Shown here: in pieces, positions 7,104 through 17,284 of the stretch | Position numbering within the stretch: the first letter of the stretch is position 1 | Layout: each line of letters begins with the position of its first letter | DNA from: CADEEN01 sp963783785 | Lineage (GTDB): Bacteria > Pseudomonadota > Gammaproteobacteria > Burkholderiales > Burkholderiaceae_C | DNA length: 64,000 bases | Direction: 5' to 3' | Assembly (NCBI GenBank): GCA_963783785.1 | Contig: CAWAOQ010000009.1 | Coordinates: forward strand, 186,001 to 250,000 | Notes under the pieces: model-generated | What the model was told of the DNA's origin: nothing | Seen by the model: the letters and a program-made list of their open reading frames with translations, nothing else | Database searches by the model: none | Made by a program: the position numbers and the translations under genes

Positions 7104-8660
7104 TCATTGCTTCGAGCCGCTCGTCACCGCCTCCATCACGCGGTCGAGGTTGAAGCTGCCGGGCTTCTGTCGTGGCGGGAACTCCTTGAAGCTCTGCAGC
7201 CACTGGCCGACGTAGGCCCCGGCGGGCGCGATCGCGAACATGTGCTCCAGGTACCAGCGCTGGTAACCCATCGCGTGTTCCTGCTCGGCACGCTCGAAGG
7301 GGTCCATGCGCAGGTTGGTCAGTGCCGGGGCCCGCAGCGGCGTGAAGGGCTGCTGCCAGACCTTCAGGCCTTCGGCCTCCTGCTTCAGGAACGTGACCTT
7401 CCAGTTCTCGTAGCGCAGCGCCGCCACGCTGCCGTCGTCGGTCCAGTAGATGAACTCCTTGCGCGGCCAGGCCGCTTCGCCGCGCAGTGCGGGGCCCAGG
7501 TCGTAACCGTCGAGGTGGACCTTGTAGGTGGCGTTGCCGATCTTGCGGCCCTTCTTCAGTTCGTCCTTGGCCGTGGGGTCGCCGGCCGCCGCCACCAGCG
7601 TGGTCAGCATGTCCTCGTGCGCGCCGATCTCGTTGACGACGGTACCGGGCTTGATCACGCCGGGCCACTTGATCAGCGTCGGTACGCGGTAGCCGCCCTC
7701 CCACTGCGTGTTCTTCTCGCCGCGGAACATGGTCGTGCCGCCGTCGGGCCAGGTGAAGGTCTCGGCGCCGTTGTCCGACGAGTACATGACGATGGTGTTG
7801 TCGTCCAGACCCAGTTCCTTCAGCTTGTTCAGCACCTGGCCGACATGGCCGTCGTGCTCGACCATGCCGTCGGCGTAGATGCCCAGGCCGGTCTTGCCCT
7901 CGGATGCCGCCTTCAGGTGCGTGAAGATGTGCATCCGGGTCGAGTTCCACCACAGGAAGAACGGCTTGTCGGCCTTCTTGGCGCGCTCCATGAAGTCGAG
8001 CGCCTTGACGTTGACTTCCTCGTCGATCGTCTCCATGCGCTTCTTCGTCAGCGGGCCGGTGTCGGTGATGCGGCCATCCGCGAAGCTGTGGATCACCCCG
8101 CGCGGGCCAAACTTCTTCTTGAACTCAGGGTTCTTCGGGTAGTCGGGGTTCTCGGGTTCTTCCTCCGCGTTCAGGTGGTAGAGATTGCCGAAGAACTCGT
8201 CGAAACCATGCCTGGTCGGCAGCGTGTCGTCGCTGTCACCGAGGTGGTTCTTGCCGAACTGGCCGGTCACGTAGCCGCGCGCCTTGAGCAGCGTGGCGAT
8301 GGTCGGATCGTCCTTCTTCATGCCCTCGGGCGCACCGGGCAGGCCGACCTTGGTCAGACCGGTGCGGATCGGCGACTGCCCGGTGACGAATGCGGCACGG
8401 CCGGCGGTGCAACTCTGCTGGCCGTACCAATCGGTGAACAGCGCGCCCTCGTTCGCGATGCGGTCGATGTTGGGCGTCTTGTAGCCCATCATGCCGCGGT
8501 TGTACGCGCTGATGTTGAACTGGCCAATGTCGTCACCCCAGATGATCAGGATGTTGGGCGGCTTGGCTCTGGGTGCCTGGGCCTGGGCCCAGCCCGGCAG
8601 CGCGGCCAGCGCACCCAGCACCAGCGCGGCCAGTGCTGCGAATCGTCGAATGGCGGTCAT
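7104..8660 (-). CDS. Secreted type I sulfatase (arylsulfatase family)
   Basis: Hydrolyses sulfate esters, probably in the periplasm. The start at 8660 gives a signal peptide (MTAIRRFAALAALVLGALAA, cleavage near AQA) after a GGAAGGA ribosome site; a longer in-frame start adds a non-signal leader. The formylglycine motif CTAGR begins at residue 84 (QQSCTAGRAAF). The metal-binding start ILIIWGDDIGQ, the catalytic-loop GKNHLGD and the SSDNGAETFTW segment are all present. The 518-residue length is normal for the family. No anaerobic or FGE-type sulfatase-maturating enzyme is seen in the window, so it would have to be encoded elsewhere. The substrate cannot be read from the sequence. Confidence 0.88.
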   Translation of the reverse strand: MTAIRRFAALAALVLGALAALPGWAQAQAPRAKPPNILIIWGDDIGQFNISAYNRGMMGYKTPNIDRIANEGALFTDWYGQQSCTAGRAAFVTGQSPIRTGLTKVGLPGAPEGMKKDDPTIATLLKARGYVTGQFGKNHLGDSDDTLPTRHGFDEFFGNLYHLNAEEEPENPDYPKNPEFKKKFGPRGVIHSFADGRITDTGPLTKKRMETIDEEVNVKALDFMERAKKADKPFFLWWNSTRMHIFTHLKAASEGKTGLGIYADGMVEHDGHVGQVLNKLKELGLDDNTIVMYSSDNGAETFTWPDGGTTMFRGEKNTQWEGGYRVPTLIKWPGVIKPGTVVNEIGAHEDMLTTLVAAAGDPTAKDELKKGRKIGNATYKVHLDGYDLGPALRGEAAWPRKEFIYWTDDGSVAALRYENWKVTFLKQEAEGLKVWQQPFTPLRAPALTNLRMDPFERAEQEHAMGYQRWYLEHMFAIAPAGAYVGQWLQSFKEFPPRQKPGSFNLDRVMEAVTSGSKQ

Positions 8661-8850
8661 GTCGGTCCTTCCAAAGGGAAATCGTCCCGGTGTGCGGGTC
8701 GCCGTGGGTGTCGCGTGCCGCACCCGGTGCGCGAATGTGCGGTATGGCGCACTTCATCGCATCGTTCACTGGGGCAGCGACCGCTGCCCTTTGGTGCATC
8801 GACACCGTCTTCGGCCCGCGCCAGCAGGCCATCACGTTGGCAGCGGAACG

Positions 8851-11800
8851 CTACCTGAGCGCGAACTCCGCGCGCGTCGGTTTGCCCTTGTCCTTGGGCG
8901 CCTCGCCGCCGAGCTTCGGCGCGACGAGGAAGACGCGCTCGGCCGGCACCTTGCCGGTCTCGACGAGATATTCCTTCGCTGCCCGCGCGCGGCGGTTCGC
9001 CAGTTGGCGCAGATCCTCCTCGGTGACTTGCGCGTTCGTGATCATCAGGTTTTCCATCTCCTGCACAGGGAGGTCCTTGGCGAAGCCGAAGACGTTGCGG
9101 GGCTTCGGGAACTTCTCCGCCCCGTACGCGGCCTTGAGCAGCGCCGGATATTCCTCCTTGTCGACCGTCACTTCGTCGACGGAGGCCGGCGCCTTGCCCT
9201 CGCGCGTCAGCCGCTTCATCTTCTCGGCCTTCACGCGCGACTCGACGTAGGCCTGCTTCAGGCCTTCGCGGTCGCCGGCCGCATCGGCGCGCCCGGACAC
9301 CTCCATCTTCAGCGCGGGCCGGTCGTTGAGCGCCTTGGCGAGGGCGTCGAGGCGCTTGCGTGAATCACCGTCGATCGTCGCGCTGCCGGCCGCGTACTCG
9401 ACATAGGAGAGTTCCTCCTTGCCGCCGAAGGCAGAGGCCAGCGCGGAGAAAGGCGCGGTGATGATCTTCGTCAGCAGGTTGACGATCACGCGCACGATCA
9501 GGCCACCGACACTGAACTGCGGATCATCGAGCGAGCCGGAGATCGGCAGGTCGATGTCGATGACGCCGTTGCGGTCCTGCAGCAGCGAGACGGCGAGCAG
9601 CACCGGGAGTTTGGTGGCGGTCGGGCTCTCGACCTTCTCGCCGAACGTGAGCTGGTCCAGGTGGATGTTGTTCTCGGCGGCGAGCTTGCGGTTCTCGACG
9701 AGGTACTTCACGGTCACCGAGAGCTTGCCCTTCTCGATGCCGTAGCCGGCGTACTTGACCGAGTACGGCGTGAGGGGCGGCAACTCGATGTCGCGTGCCG
9801 AGGCCTTGATGTCGAGCAGGAGTTCCTTCGCGAGCGGATTCAACCTGCCGACGATCTCGACCGGCGCGGTGTTGTCCACCTTGCCACGCAGCTCCAGCTC
9901 GGCCGCCGTCTCCGACGTCATCTCGGTGACGCTGCCGCCGATGCCGGTGAGGTTCGCCGAGTAGTTGGGCTTGATGAAGAAGTCGCTGAAGTTGACGTTG
10001 CCGCCCTGCAGCGTGATCTTGCCGATGCGGATGTTGGGCGGCAGACCCTGGGCCGGCATGGCGCCGCCGGCCGCGGCCGTCGCGGAGGACGGCGTCGCGG
10101 GTTCGGTGGCCGGCTTCGCTGTCGCGTCCGCGGCCGCCGTCGGCGCCGCGGTCGGCGCCGTGGTCGAGACCCCGGCCTGGCCCTCCTTGACCATGATGTT
10201 CTGCAGGTTCAGCGTGCCGTCGGCGTTGACGATGAGACGCGAATAGAAGTCGGCCAGCGCCACTTCGCCGACGCCGATCTTCAGCGGCTCGAGATCGACA
10301 TCGATCCCGCCGACGAACAACGACTTCCACTTCAGCAGATCCTGCTGGCTCGACTTGTCGACGGCCGCGAAGTCGGCGAGGTTGAGCTCGCCCGTGTACG
10401 CGGCACGCAGCGGCTTGCCGGGCGCGAGGTCCACGCTGAGGCTGCCGCGCGTCGACAGCAGTCCCGACGTGACGGTCACGTTGACCTTGTCGTCGATGAG
10501 TCGCTGCACCGGCGCGATGTTCAGTGCGCGCGCATCCACGCGCATCCGGGCCATCACCGGATTGACGCCGAACGGCCCCGCGGCCGTCAGCGTGCCCTTG
10601 CGATTGACAGTGGCCCTCAGCGTCGCGTTCGCCTTGGCGCCGGGCGCGTTGGAGAAGTTCTCGACCGTCGCTGCAAGTGGCTCCAGCGACCACGTGAACG
10701 CTTCGGCGCGCGTGCGGTCCTCGACGCGGATGGCGTAGTTGTCGAGCACCGCCTTGCGCAACTCGACCAGGAACGGCTTGCCCGGTGTGGCATCCGCCGC
10801 AGCGCCGGCCGGCTCGGACCGTGCGGGCGCGAGGATCTTCTCGAGATCGATGCTGCCGTCGCGCTCGCGCACCGCGTTCAGTCGCAGGCCCTTGGACGCG
10901 ATGTCGCCGAGGGTGACGCGCTGTGCCACGAGGTCGAAGGCGCCTTCGCGCAGATCGAACGTCGCCAGGCGCAGGAACTCCTGCTTCGCGCGCGGCAGCC
11001 GCATCGCGATGTCCGCCGCCGTCGCCTCGATGGCTTCGAGCACCAGGTACGGCGCGGCGTCCTTGCCGTGGTAATTGAACCGGGTGCCGGCATCGAGGCG
11101 GCCCGACGTCAGCTCGGCCGCCAGCAACGGCTCGGCGAGCGGCCACAGCCGCGGCAGCGAGAGCTTCTCGATGCGCACCTTGCCGCTGACCTCGATCGGC
11201 TGCAACGCCGCCTCACCGCCCAGCACGAGCGATTCCTGCAGATCGGTCGTTGCGGCGGCCTCGAACGTCAGGCGCGATCCGGGTGCGCTGGAGATGCTGC
11301 GCACCACGCTGCGCAGGCCGCGCAGCTCGAGCTCGATCGGTCGCGAGCCGCGTTCGTCCAGCCAGTGGACCAGCCCGCCTTCGACGTCGAGCTCGTCGAG
11401 CCGATAGGTCAGGGGCTTCTCCGGCGCGGGCGCAGGCTTCGCGGCACTCGTGGGCGTGGGTGCGCGAAACAGCGAAGCCAGCACGAATTCGCCCCCCTTG
11501 TCGCGGCGCACCCAGACCTCGGGCGACGCCACCTTGAGCCTGGTGACTTCGTATCGGCCGGCGAGCGGCTCGATGGCGGCGAGTCTCGGCGGTGACCGAG
11601 GCCAGGCGCAGCAGCGGCCCGCCGGTCGGGAAATCTGCAGCCACCGACTTGAGCCCGGTCCGGCCCGCGATCACGATCGTCGGCACCTTGCCGGGAGGCT
11701 GCGCGAAGGTGACGTCGAGGTCGAGGTCGAGCCTGGCGGACGTCAGGTCGACCGGCAGCTTCGCCGGCGAGTACACGACCAGCGGCGTGACGTCGAAATC

Positions 11801-12520
11801 GCGCAACTCGAAGTTGACGATCGACTCGCGCGCTTCTGCGAACGGCTTGGACTTCGCGTTGGCCACGACGGACGCACCATTCGCGTTGACCGAGAAGCGT
11901 GGTTCGACGAACACCGCGCGGTGCGACTCGAGGCTCGAGATGAACGGCAGGCCGACGTCGATGCTCGAGAGCTCGTGCTTGCGGGCGACGACGCGGTCAT
12001 CGACGTCGATCCGCCCGTCGAGCACTTCGATGTTGTAGACCGCGAAGCGCGCCGGCTGCGACGGCTCGTCGGACTTCGGCGCGGCAGCGAGCTTGTCCAG
12101 GATGTCGGAGAAGTTGAATCGGTCTGCCGCCGTCCGCACGATGCGCGCGTGTGGCTTGGACAGCCGCACGGCGTCGATGACCGGTGCGAAGCGAAGCAGC
12201 GAGGTGTAGGACGCGCGCACGTGGAGCTCGTCGAACGTCACGAACGCTTGCGTGCCGTCCGGCTCGCGGACGTTGAAGCCGCTGATCGTCACCGACGGCG
12301 CGAACGGATTGATCGCCACCTTGTCGATCGTGGTCGCGCGACCGAGTTCGCGCGTCAGGATCTTCTCGGCCTGCGATCGCACGATCGGCGGCGCCACCAC
12401 GAAGCCCGCGATGGCGACGAATGCGACGATGCCCGCGAGCCAGAGCGCGATGCGCCGAAGCCGGGAGCGATCGAGAAGGCGGCTCGCTCGATCGGCCGGC
12501 GGGGCGTTGGGCTGGGTCAT
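8851..12520 (-). CDS. Large DUF748 envelope protein with OmpA-like C-terminus (one frameshift)
   Basis: About 1,222 residues when two frames are joined near 11590. The first frame begins MTQPNAPPADRASRLLDRSR at 12520, followed by one membrane helix (IALWLAGIVAFVAIAGFVVA). The second carries AsmA/DUF748-type repeated beta-strand modules, including DVDLEPLKIGVGEVALADFY-like and GKITLQGGNVNFSDFFIK-like units, and a C-terminal OmpA-like segment (GSATIDGDSRKRLDALAKAL...EVSGRADAAGD). Members are inner-membrane-anchored periplasmic proteins of the AsmA-like bridge class, some linked to lipid transport or envelope stress. The total exceeds a multiple of three by one base, consistent with one inserted base. 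It lies 23 bases downstream of the response regulator on the same strand. Confidence 0.78.
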
Positions 12521-12543
12521 GGTGGGGTCTGTGGGTTGCACGT

Positions 12544-13161
12544 TCAGCCGCTGTGCAGCTGCAACTGGGCGGCGATCCTGCCTAGCTCTGCGGCGGTGGC
12601 CGCACCGAGCTTGGTCATGACCTGGGCCCGCTGGGCCTTGACGGTGCGCTCGGCAATGCCCAGTGCGCCGGCGATCTGCTTGTTGAGCTGGCCGGCGACG
12701 ACGAGCTCGAAGACCTCGCGCTCGCGTGCCGTGAGCTGGGCAAATCGCGCCTGCAGATCCGCATCGGCACCTCGGCTCGCGCGCCGCGCGGCGTCGGCCT
12801 GCAGCGCGTTCTCGATCGCTGCGAGCAGCGGCTTGCGCTCGACGGGCTTGGTGAGGAAGTCGACCGCGCCGGCCTTCATCGCGCGGATGCCGGTGGCGAG
12901 GTCGCCATGGCCGGTGAAGAAGATCACCGGCAGCCGCACACCGTGCCGGACCAGCGATTCCTGCAGATCGAGCCCGGACGGGCCCGGCATGCGAAGGTCG
13001 AGCAGCAGGCACCCCGGGGTGTCTTGCGGCGGATGGAGCAGGAACTCACCCGCCGAGGCATAGGTCTGGACGCCATAGCCGGCAGCCACCAGCAGACGCT
13101 TCATCGCGCCGCGCACCGACTCGTCGTCGTCGACGACATGGATCACCGGCCGCAGGGTCAT
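12544..13161 (-). CDS. FixJ/NarL-type response regulator
   Basis: A 205-residue two-domain regulator. The receiver holds the acidic pocket VVDDDES, the phospho-acceptor Asp in LLLDLRMPG and the Lys in FLTKPVERKP; a LuxR-type helix-turn-helix (TAREREVFELVVAGQLNKQI...ERTVKAQRAQVM, in parts) ends the protein. The ATG at 13161 overlaps the kinase stop (ATGA), so translational coupling is likely. The partner is the kinase directly upstream. Targets are unknown; the divergent outer-membrane barrel at 15138 is the nearest candidate. Confidence 0.9.
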   Translation of the reverse strand: MTLRPVIHVVDDDESVRGAMKRLLVAAGYGVQTYASAGEFLLHPPQDTPGCLLLDLRMPGPSGLDLQESLVRHGVRLPVIFFTGHGDLATGIRAMKAGAVDFLTKPVERKPLLAAIENALQADAARRASRGADADLQARFAQLTAREREVFELVVAGQLNKQIAGALGIAERTVKAQRAQVMTKLGAATAAELGRIAAQLQLHSG

Positions 13162-15091
13162 GGCGCGTTCGTCTCGGGTGGCTCTGGGGTGTCTGATGCC
13201 GGCGCGGTCGGCAGCAGGATGCGGAACTCGGTGCCGACATCGCACGCGGCAGCCTCGATCGTACCGCCGTGGGCTTCGACGATCGTGCGCGCGATCGCCA
13301 ACCCCAGGCCCATGCCGCCGCGCTTGGTGCTGAAGAACGAGTCGAAGACCCTGGGCAGGTCGGCCTCGGTGATGCCGGTGCCGAAGTCGCGCACGCTGAG
13401 CTGCACGCCGCTAGGCGTGTCGGAGGTCTCGATCCGCACGCGGCGCCGGTCCTGGGGCACGTTCTCGCTGGCGTCGAAGGCATTCAGGCACAGGTTGATG
13501 ATCACCTGCTGGATCTGCACCGGGTCGCCCAGCACCTCGGCCCGTTGCGCCAGCAAGGCATCCTCGAGGGCGACCGCGCGCCGCCGGGCCTCGGCGCGCA
13601 AGAGTGCGGCGGTGTCGCCGACGGCGCCGTTGAGGTTGAACCGGCGCCGTTGCGACATCGTGCCCGGCCAGCAGCGCGCGCAGGCGCTTGATGACCTCGC
13701 TGGCGCGCAGATCGTCGCGCCGGATATCGCCGAGGATCTGCACCAGCTCGTCGCGCGGCAACCGGCCGGCCTCGAGCATCGTTTCCGCCGCCTCGGCATT
13801 GCTGAGGATCGCCGCCAGCGGCTGGTTGATCTCGTGCGCGATCGACGCCGTCAGTTCGCCGGCCACCGCCAGCCGGGACGCGTGCAGCAGCTGTGCGCGC
13901 TGGGTCTGCAGGCTGAGCTCGGCGGCGCGCCGCCGGCGGCGCTGCAACAGCAGCGCGGCAATCAATGCCGACTGTGCCGCCAGCGCCAGCACCACACCCA
14001 CCGACTGCCACCAGTAGCGCTGCAGGAACGATGCCTCGACGAAACGGACCTCGCAGCCTGCGGGCAAGGCCTGTGCGTTCAGACCGAAGCGTTCGAGTTG
14101 CCGACCGTCCGCGAGACACTTCGACGGCGGTGCGGGTTCGATGCCGGTTGGTGCCCACGGGCCGGCCGTCCAGCGCGCGCACCACGAGATCGGCGATGCG
14201 CTCGCCGCGCTCGCTGAAGGACTCCATCGCACCCGCCGCGAGACCGTGCCCCATGTACGAGTCGAAGACGCCGTACACCGGGGCACCACTGGCGGCGCTG
14301 AGCCTCTGCAGCACATCGCGCGGCAAGTGGACGTTGCCGTCGGCATCGCGGAACAGGCTCATGTAGAGGACGATGGTGTCGAGCGTTTCGCGCCCCAGGC
14401 GCTCGGCCGTCGCCTGCGGCGACAGGCCGACGATGAATTCGACCTGCATCCGATCGCCGTAGGGCAGCAGCGCCGCGCGAGCGCTCGCCACTTGCATCTC
14501 GTCGAACAGCGAGACGCCACCGACGACCACGACTCGGCGCGCCTTCGGCTGCAGTGCGAACGCGATGCGCAGCGTCGCTGGGAAATCGATCTCGGCGGGA
14601 ATGCCGGAAAGCCCGGCGTCAGGCGGCAATTGCCTGGCAAACCGTGGCGACACGAAGTTGTAGACCGCAGGCACGTTGGGCCACAGGCGGTCGCGGTAGC
14701 GCAGGAAGAAGTCGACCGCCGGCTCCGTCACCAGCACGATGCTGTCGATGCGGACGCCTGCGTACTTGCGTGCGAGCAGATTCGCGAGTTCCGAGCCGGC
14801 AGAGCCGCCGAGCCGCACCGTGTCGATCGACTCGTGCAACCAGACCACGGACCGTCGATGACGCTGCACGACGGCCGCGCGCATGGCCGCGTCGATGGCC
14901 ACGAAGGCGGGCAGGTACGGGTCGCTGCCGGTGATCACGAGCACCTGTGCGGTCTCGCCACGCCCGCGCGCCGGTGCACTGGTTGCGTCCCCCTGGGCAG
15001 CAGCGGTCGCCGGTACCACGTGCATTACGCACAGCGCCACCAGCAGCCACAGGCGAGCGAGCAGCGGGATGGGGCGGCGCAGTGGCGTCAT
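13158..15091 (-). CDS. Histidine kinase with periplasmic solute-binding-like sensor (two frameshifts)
   Basis: Joining three frames gives about 644 residues. The N-terminus is a signal peptide or anchor (LLARLWLLVALCVMHVVPA) and then an ABC-substrate-binding-like domain up to about residue 310 (VLVITGSDPYLPAFVAIDAA, VVVVGGVSLFDEMQ). Next come one membrane helix (YWWQSVGVVLALAAQSALIA), a HisKA box (ASIAHEINQPLAAILSNAEA) and an HATPase domain with N (NLCLNAFDA), G1 (VRDFGTGI) and G2 (GGMGLGLAIA) boxes. The breaks lie near 14148 and 13655, and the total is two bases over a multiple of three. The sensor fold suggests detection of a small periplasmic solute. Confidence 0.82.
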
Positions 15092-15137
15092 TCGGGCAGC
15101 AATCTACCGCAGCACCGCTGCTTAGAATCGAACGAAC

Positions 15138-16106
15138 ATGACAAGCCCATTGCCTGCGCGCTGCCGCCCCGCTCTTCGTTGCCTGCCGATGGCGGCGCTG
15201 GTGCTGTGCTGCCTGCCGGCCTGGGCGCAACCTGCAGCGAGGGCCATCACGTCGGTCGATCTGCAGCGTCTGGCCAATGGCGTGCTGGGAATCATGAGCT
15301 ACACGGTGGCGCCCGACGTCACCACCAGTTCGCTGTCGGTCCAGAACGCGGCGACGTCGAACCCGGGGTTGACGATGACGCAGTTCGGTGGCGGCTTCAC
15401 CTGGAGCAAGGACACGCCGCTGTACCTGGAGGGCAACGCCGCCTACTCTCGCTACGATCCGACGTTCGTCGCCAGCGACGGTACCGAGCAGCGTCCGCTG
15501 CCGGTGAAGTGGAACGCGTTGTCGGCCACCGGCGGCATCGGCTGGGACTTCCCGCTGGCGCCGCATTGGACGCTGCGGCCGATCTTCAACTTCACGCTCG
15601 GCTACGTGACCAGCGACCTCAACATCGCCAAGTGGTGGCTCGAGAACAATACCGATATCGACCTGGAGTTTCTCGACAACGGCAAGATGAACGCTCGCGG
15701 TCTCGGCGGTTCGCTGATGATCGACTATGAGATGTTCGCGCCCGACGCCGACGTGGATCTCGAGCTGCGCTACACCAACGTGAAGCTTCGAAACAGCGGC
15801 GACCTGTCCGACAGGATCAAGGGCAGTGCGTCGGCAGAGAGTGCCAGCATCTGGGCCCGCCGGCGCGTGCCGACGGGCTGGACCGCCTGGGACCGCCCGA
15901 TCCGCTACGTGCTCGAAGGCGCCTACACGCGCTTCCTCGGCAGCCAGGTGGAAGTCGGCGTCGAACACATGGCGTCGGTGGGGGCCGGCATCGAATTCGA
16001 CTCCAGTGCCTACGACATCTGGGCCACGCGCTGGCGCGGCGTGGTGCGCTACAAGTTCGGGCCCGACATCTCGGGATGGTCGTTGGGTCTGGCCGTGAGC
16101 TTCTGA
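15138..16106 (+). CDS. Predicted outer-membrane beta-barrel protein
   Basis: 322 residues with a signal peptide (start MTSPLPARCRPALRCLPMAA, cleavage after WAQ). The mature part is rich in alternating amphipathic strands with aromatic girdles (GGFTWSKDTPLYLEGNAAYS, WTLRPIFNFTLGYVTSDLN) and ends in the barrel-terminal phenylalanine (SLGLAVSF), as expected for BamA substrates. It is divergent from the sensor kinase with a 46-bp spacer, so it may be regulated by that system. The function is not recognisable; it looks like a porin or an autotransporter-type barrel without a passenger. Its 3' end overlaps the long open frame of the opposite-strand dioxygenase, which is probably an artefact of the latter. 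Confidence 0.7.
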   Translation: MTSPLPARCRPALRCLPMAALVLCCLPAWAQPAARAITSVDLQRLANGVLGIMSYTVAPDVTTSSLSVQNAATSNPGLTMTQFGGGFTWSKDTPLYLEGNAAYSRYDPTFVASDGTEQRPLPVKWNALSATGGIGWDFPLAPHWTLRPIFNFTLGYVTSDLNIAKWWLENNTDIDLEFLDNGKMNARGLGGSLMIDYEMFAPDADVDLELRYTNVKLRNSGDLSDRIKGSASAESASIWARRRVPTGWTAWDRPIRYVLEGAYTRFLGSQVEVGVEHMASVGAGIEFDSSAYDIWATRWRGVVRYKFGPDISGWSLGLAVSF

Positions 16107-17037
16107 CGACTGTCCGTTCGCGCCGAAGGCGCAGCGCCCTCACATCGGCGTTCGTCGCATACGTCGTTGCCAGCACCGCGGGCGCCACGGCGTCCTTTGC
16201 CACCTCGAGCACCGTGATCCGCCACAACGTGCGGGCGTCGTCGGGATCGACCAGCGTGGCGGAGTGCAACAGCGCCGCGTTGTCCCAGACGACGATGTCG
16301 CCGACACCGTAGCTGAAGCGCAGTCGGTACTTGGCCTGGGTGGCGTGCGCGGCCAACTCGTCGAGCAGATCGCGCGCTTCGTCATCGGGCATGCCGACGA
16401 TGCCGAACGAACTTCCGGATACGGCATACAGCGCCTTGCGGCCGGTGACGGGGTGCGGGCGCGCGATCCGATGGGTGATCAGCGGCATCCTTGCCTTCTG
16501 CTCGGCACTCAGCACCGAGGCCGCCGTGCGGCTCGCCTCGTCGACATCCTGCCGATTTCCGTAGTGATGAATGGCCAGCAACGGGTCGATGCGTCGCTTC
16601 ATCGCCTCGGGCAGATCGTCGTAAGCGGCCTGCTGGTTTGCGAACAGGGTGTCGCCGCCGACCTTGGGCACCACGCGGGAGTACAGCGTGGTGGCACGCG
16701 CCGGGACCGCGAGATACGAGTAATCGGTGTGGAAATACGATCCGGCGTCCTGCAGGCCCGTGGGCTTGCCGTCCTTCTTCACATTGGACAGGATCAGGAT
16801 GTTCGAGTCCTCGGGGTGATGGAACTGGTCGATGACGTGCGGCTGCGGCGGCCCGATGCGGCGCGCAAACTCGACGAATTGCGCCGCCGTGATGCGCTGC
16901 CCGCGCAGCGCCAGCACCTGGTTCGCGTACAACGCCTGCTCGAGTTCCCGGAAGGCCGCATCGGGCAACGGCAGCGAGAGATCGATGTCGGAAGTCTCGA
17001 CACCGAACAACGGCGACAGCGGAGTGAACGCAATCAT
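15817..17037 (-). CDS. TauD/TfdA-family Fe(II)/2-oxoglutarate dioxygenase
   Basis: The true start is likely the ATG at 17037 (MIAFTPLSPLFGVETSDIDL), giving a typical TauD fold: the HxD iron pair in YFHTDYSYLAV, the distal iron His in the RPHPVTGRKALYAV region, and the 2-oxoglutarate-binding Arg in ARTLWRITVLE. Family members desulfonate taurine or oxidize related substrates. Normal TauD length (about 280-300) is reached near 16130. The frame then runs on through Arg/Pro-rich residues antisense to the outer-membrane gene, so the stop was probably lost to a small indel and the biological 3' end is near 16110-16140. A role in organosulfonate use would suit the sulfur context but the substrate is unproven. 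Confidence 0.75.
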   Translation of the reverse strand: MIAFTPLSPLFGVETSDIDLSLPLPDAAFRELEQALYANQVLALRGQRITAAQFVEFARRIGPPQPHVIDQFHHPEDSNILILSNVKKDGKPTGLQDAGSYFHTDYSYLAVPARATTLYSRVVPKVGGDTLFANQQAAYDDLPEAMKRRIDPLLAIHHYGNRQDVDEASRTAASVLSAEQKARMPLITHRIARPHPVTGRKALYAVSGSSFGIVGMPDDEARDLLDELAAHATQAKYRLRFSYGVGDIVVWDNAALLHSATLVDPDDARTLWRITVLEVAKDAVAPAVLATTYATNADVRALRLRRERTVVRSSRPDPTTIPRCRARTCSAPRRASAWPRCRRHWSRIRCRPPPTPCVRRRLPPGCRGSACRRLRARSGSGGPRRSSPSARAGGPRCWHSLPTHCP

Positions 17038-17284
17038 TGGAAGCCGCTCCTGGTTCAGGCAATCCGGCAGGACGAGCCTGCTCCACGCGTTGGCACGATC
17101 GGCGCAGGGCACGAGACGGTGCCGCTTATGATCGCAGATGCAGATCCGGTGGGTGACATGGGACTGGAGAATGTTGCCCGCCGATGAAACAACGCATCGA
17201 CACCGCCTGCGCTGCGGGCTGCGATCGACGAGGGAGGCTCGAACAGATGACGAATCGGCGCACACCGCGCCCGGCACTCCGATC

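Noticed and set aside
7090..7953. 287-codon minus-strand frame overlapping the sulfatase
   Set aside because: Different frame of the same strand as the sulfatase; Gly/Arg-rich with no motif.
9661..11595. 644-codon plus-strand frame opposite the DUF748 gene
   Set aside because: High-GC shadow with no start site and no known domain.
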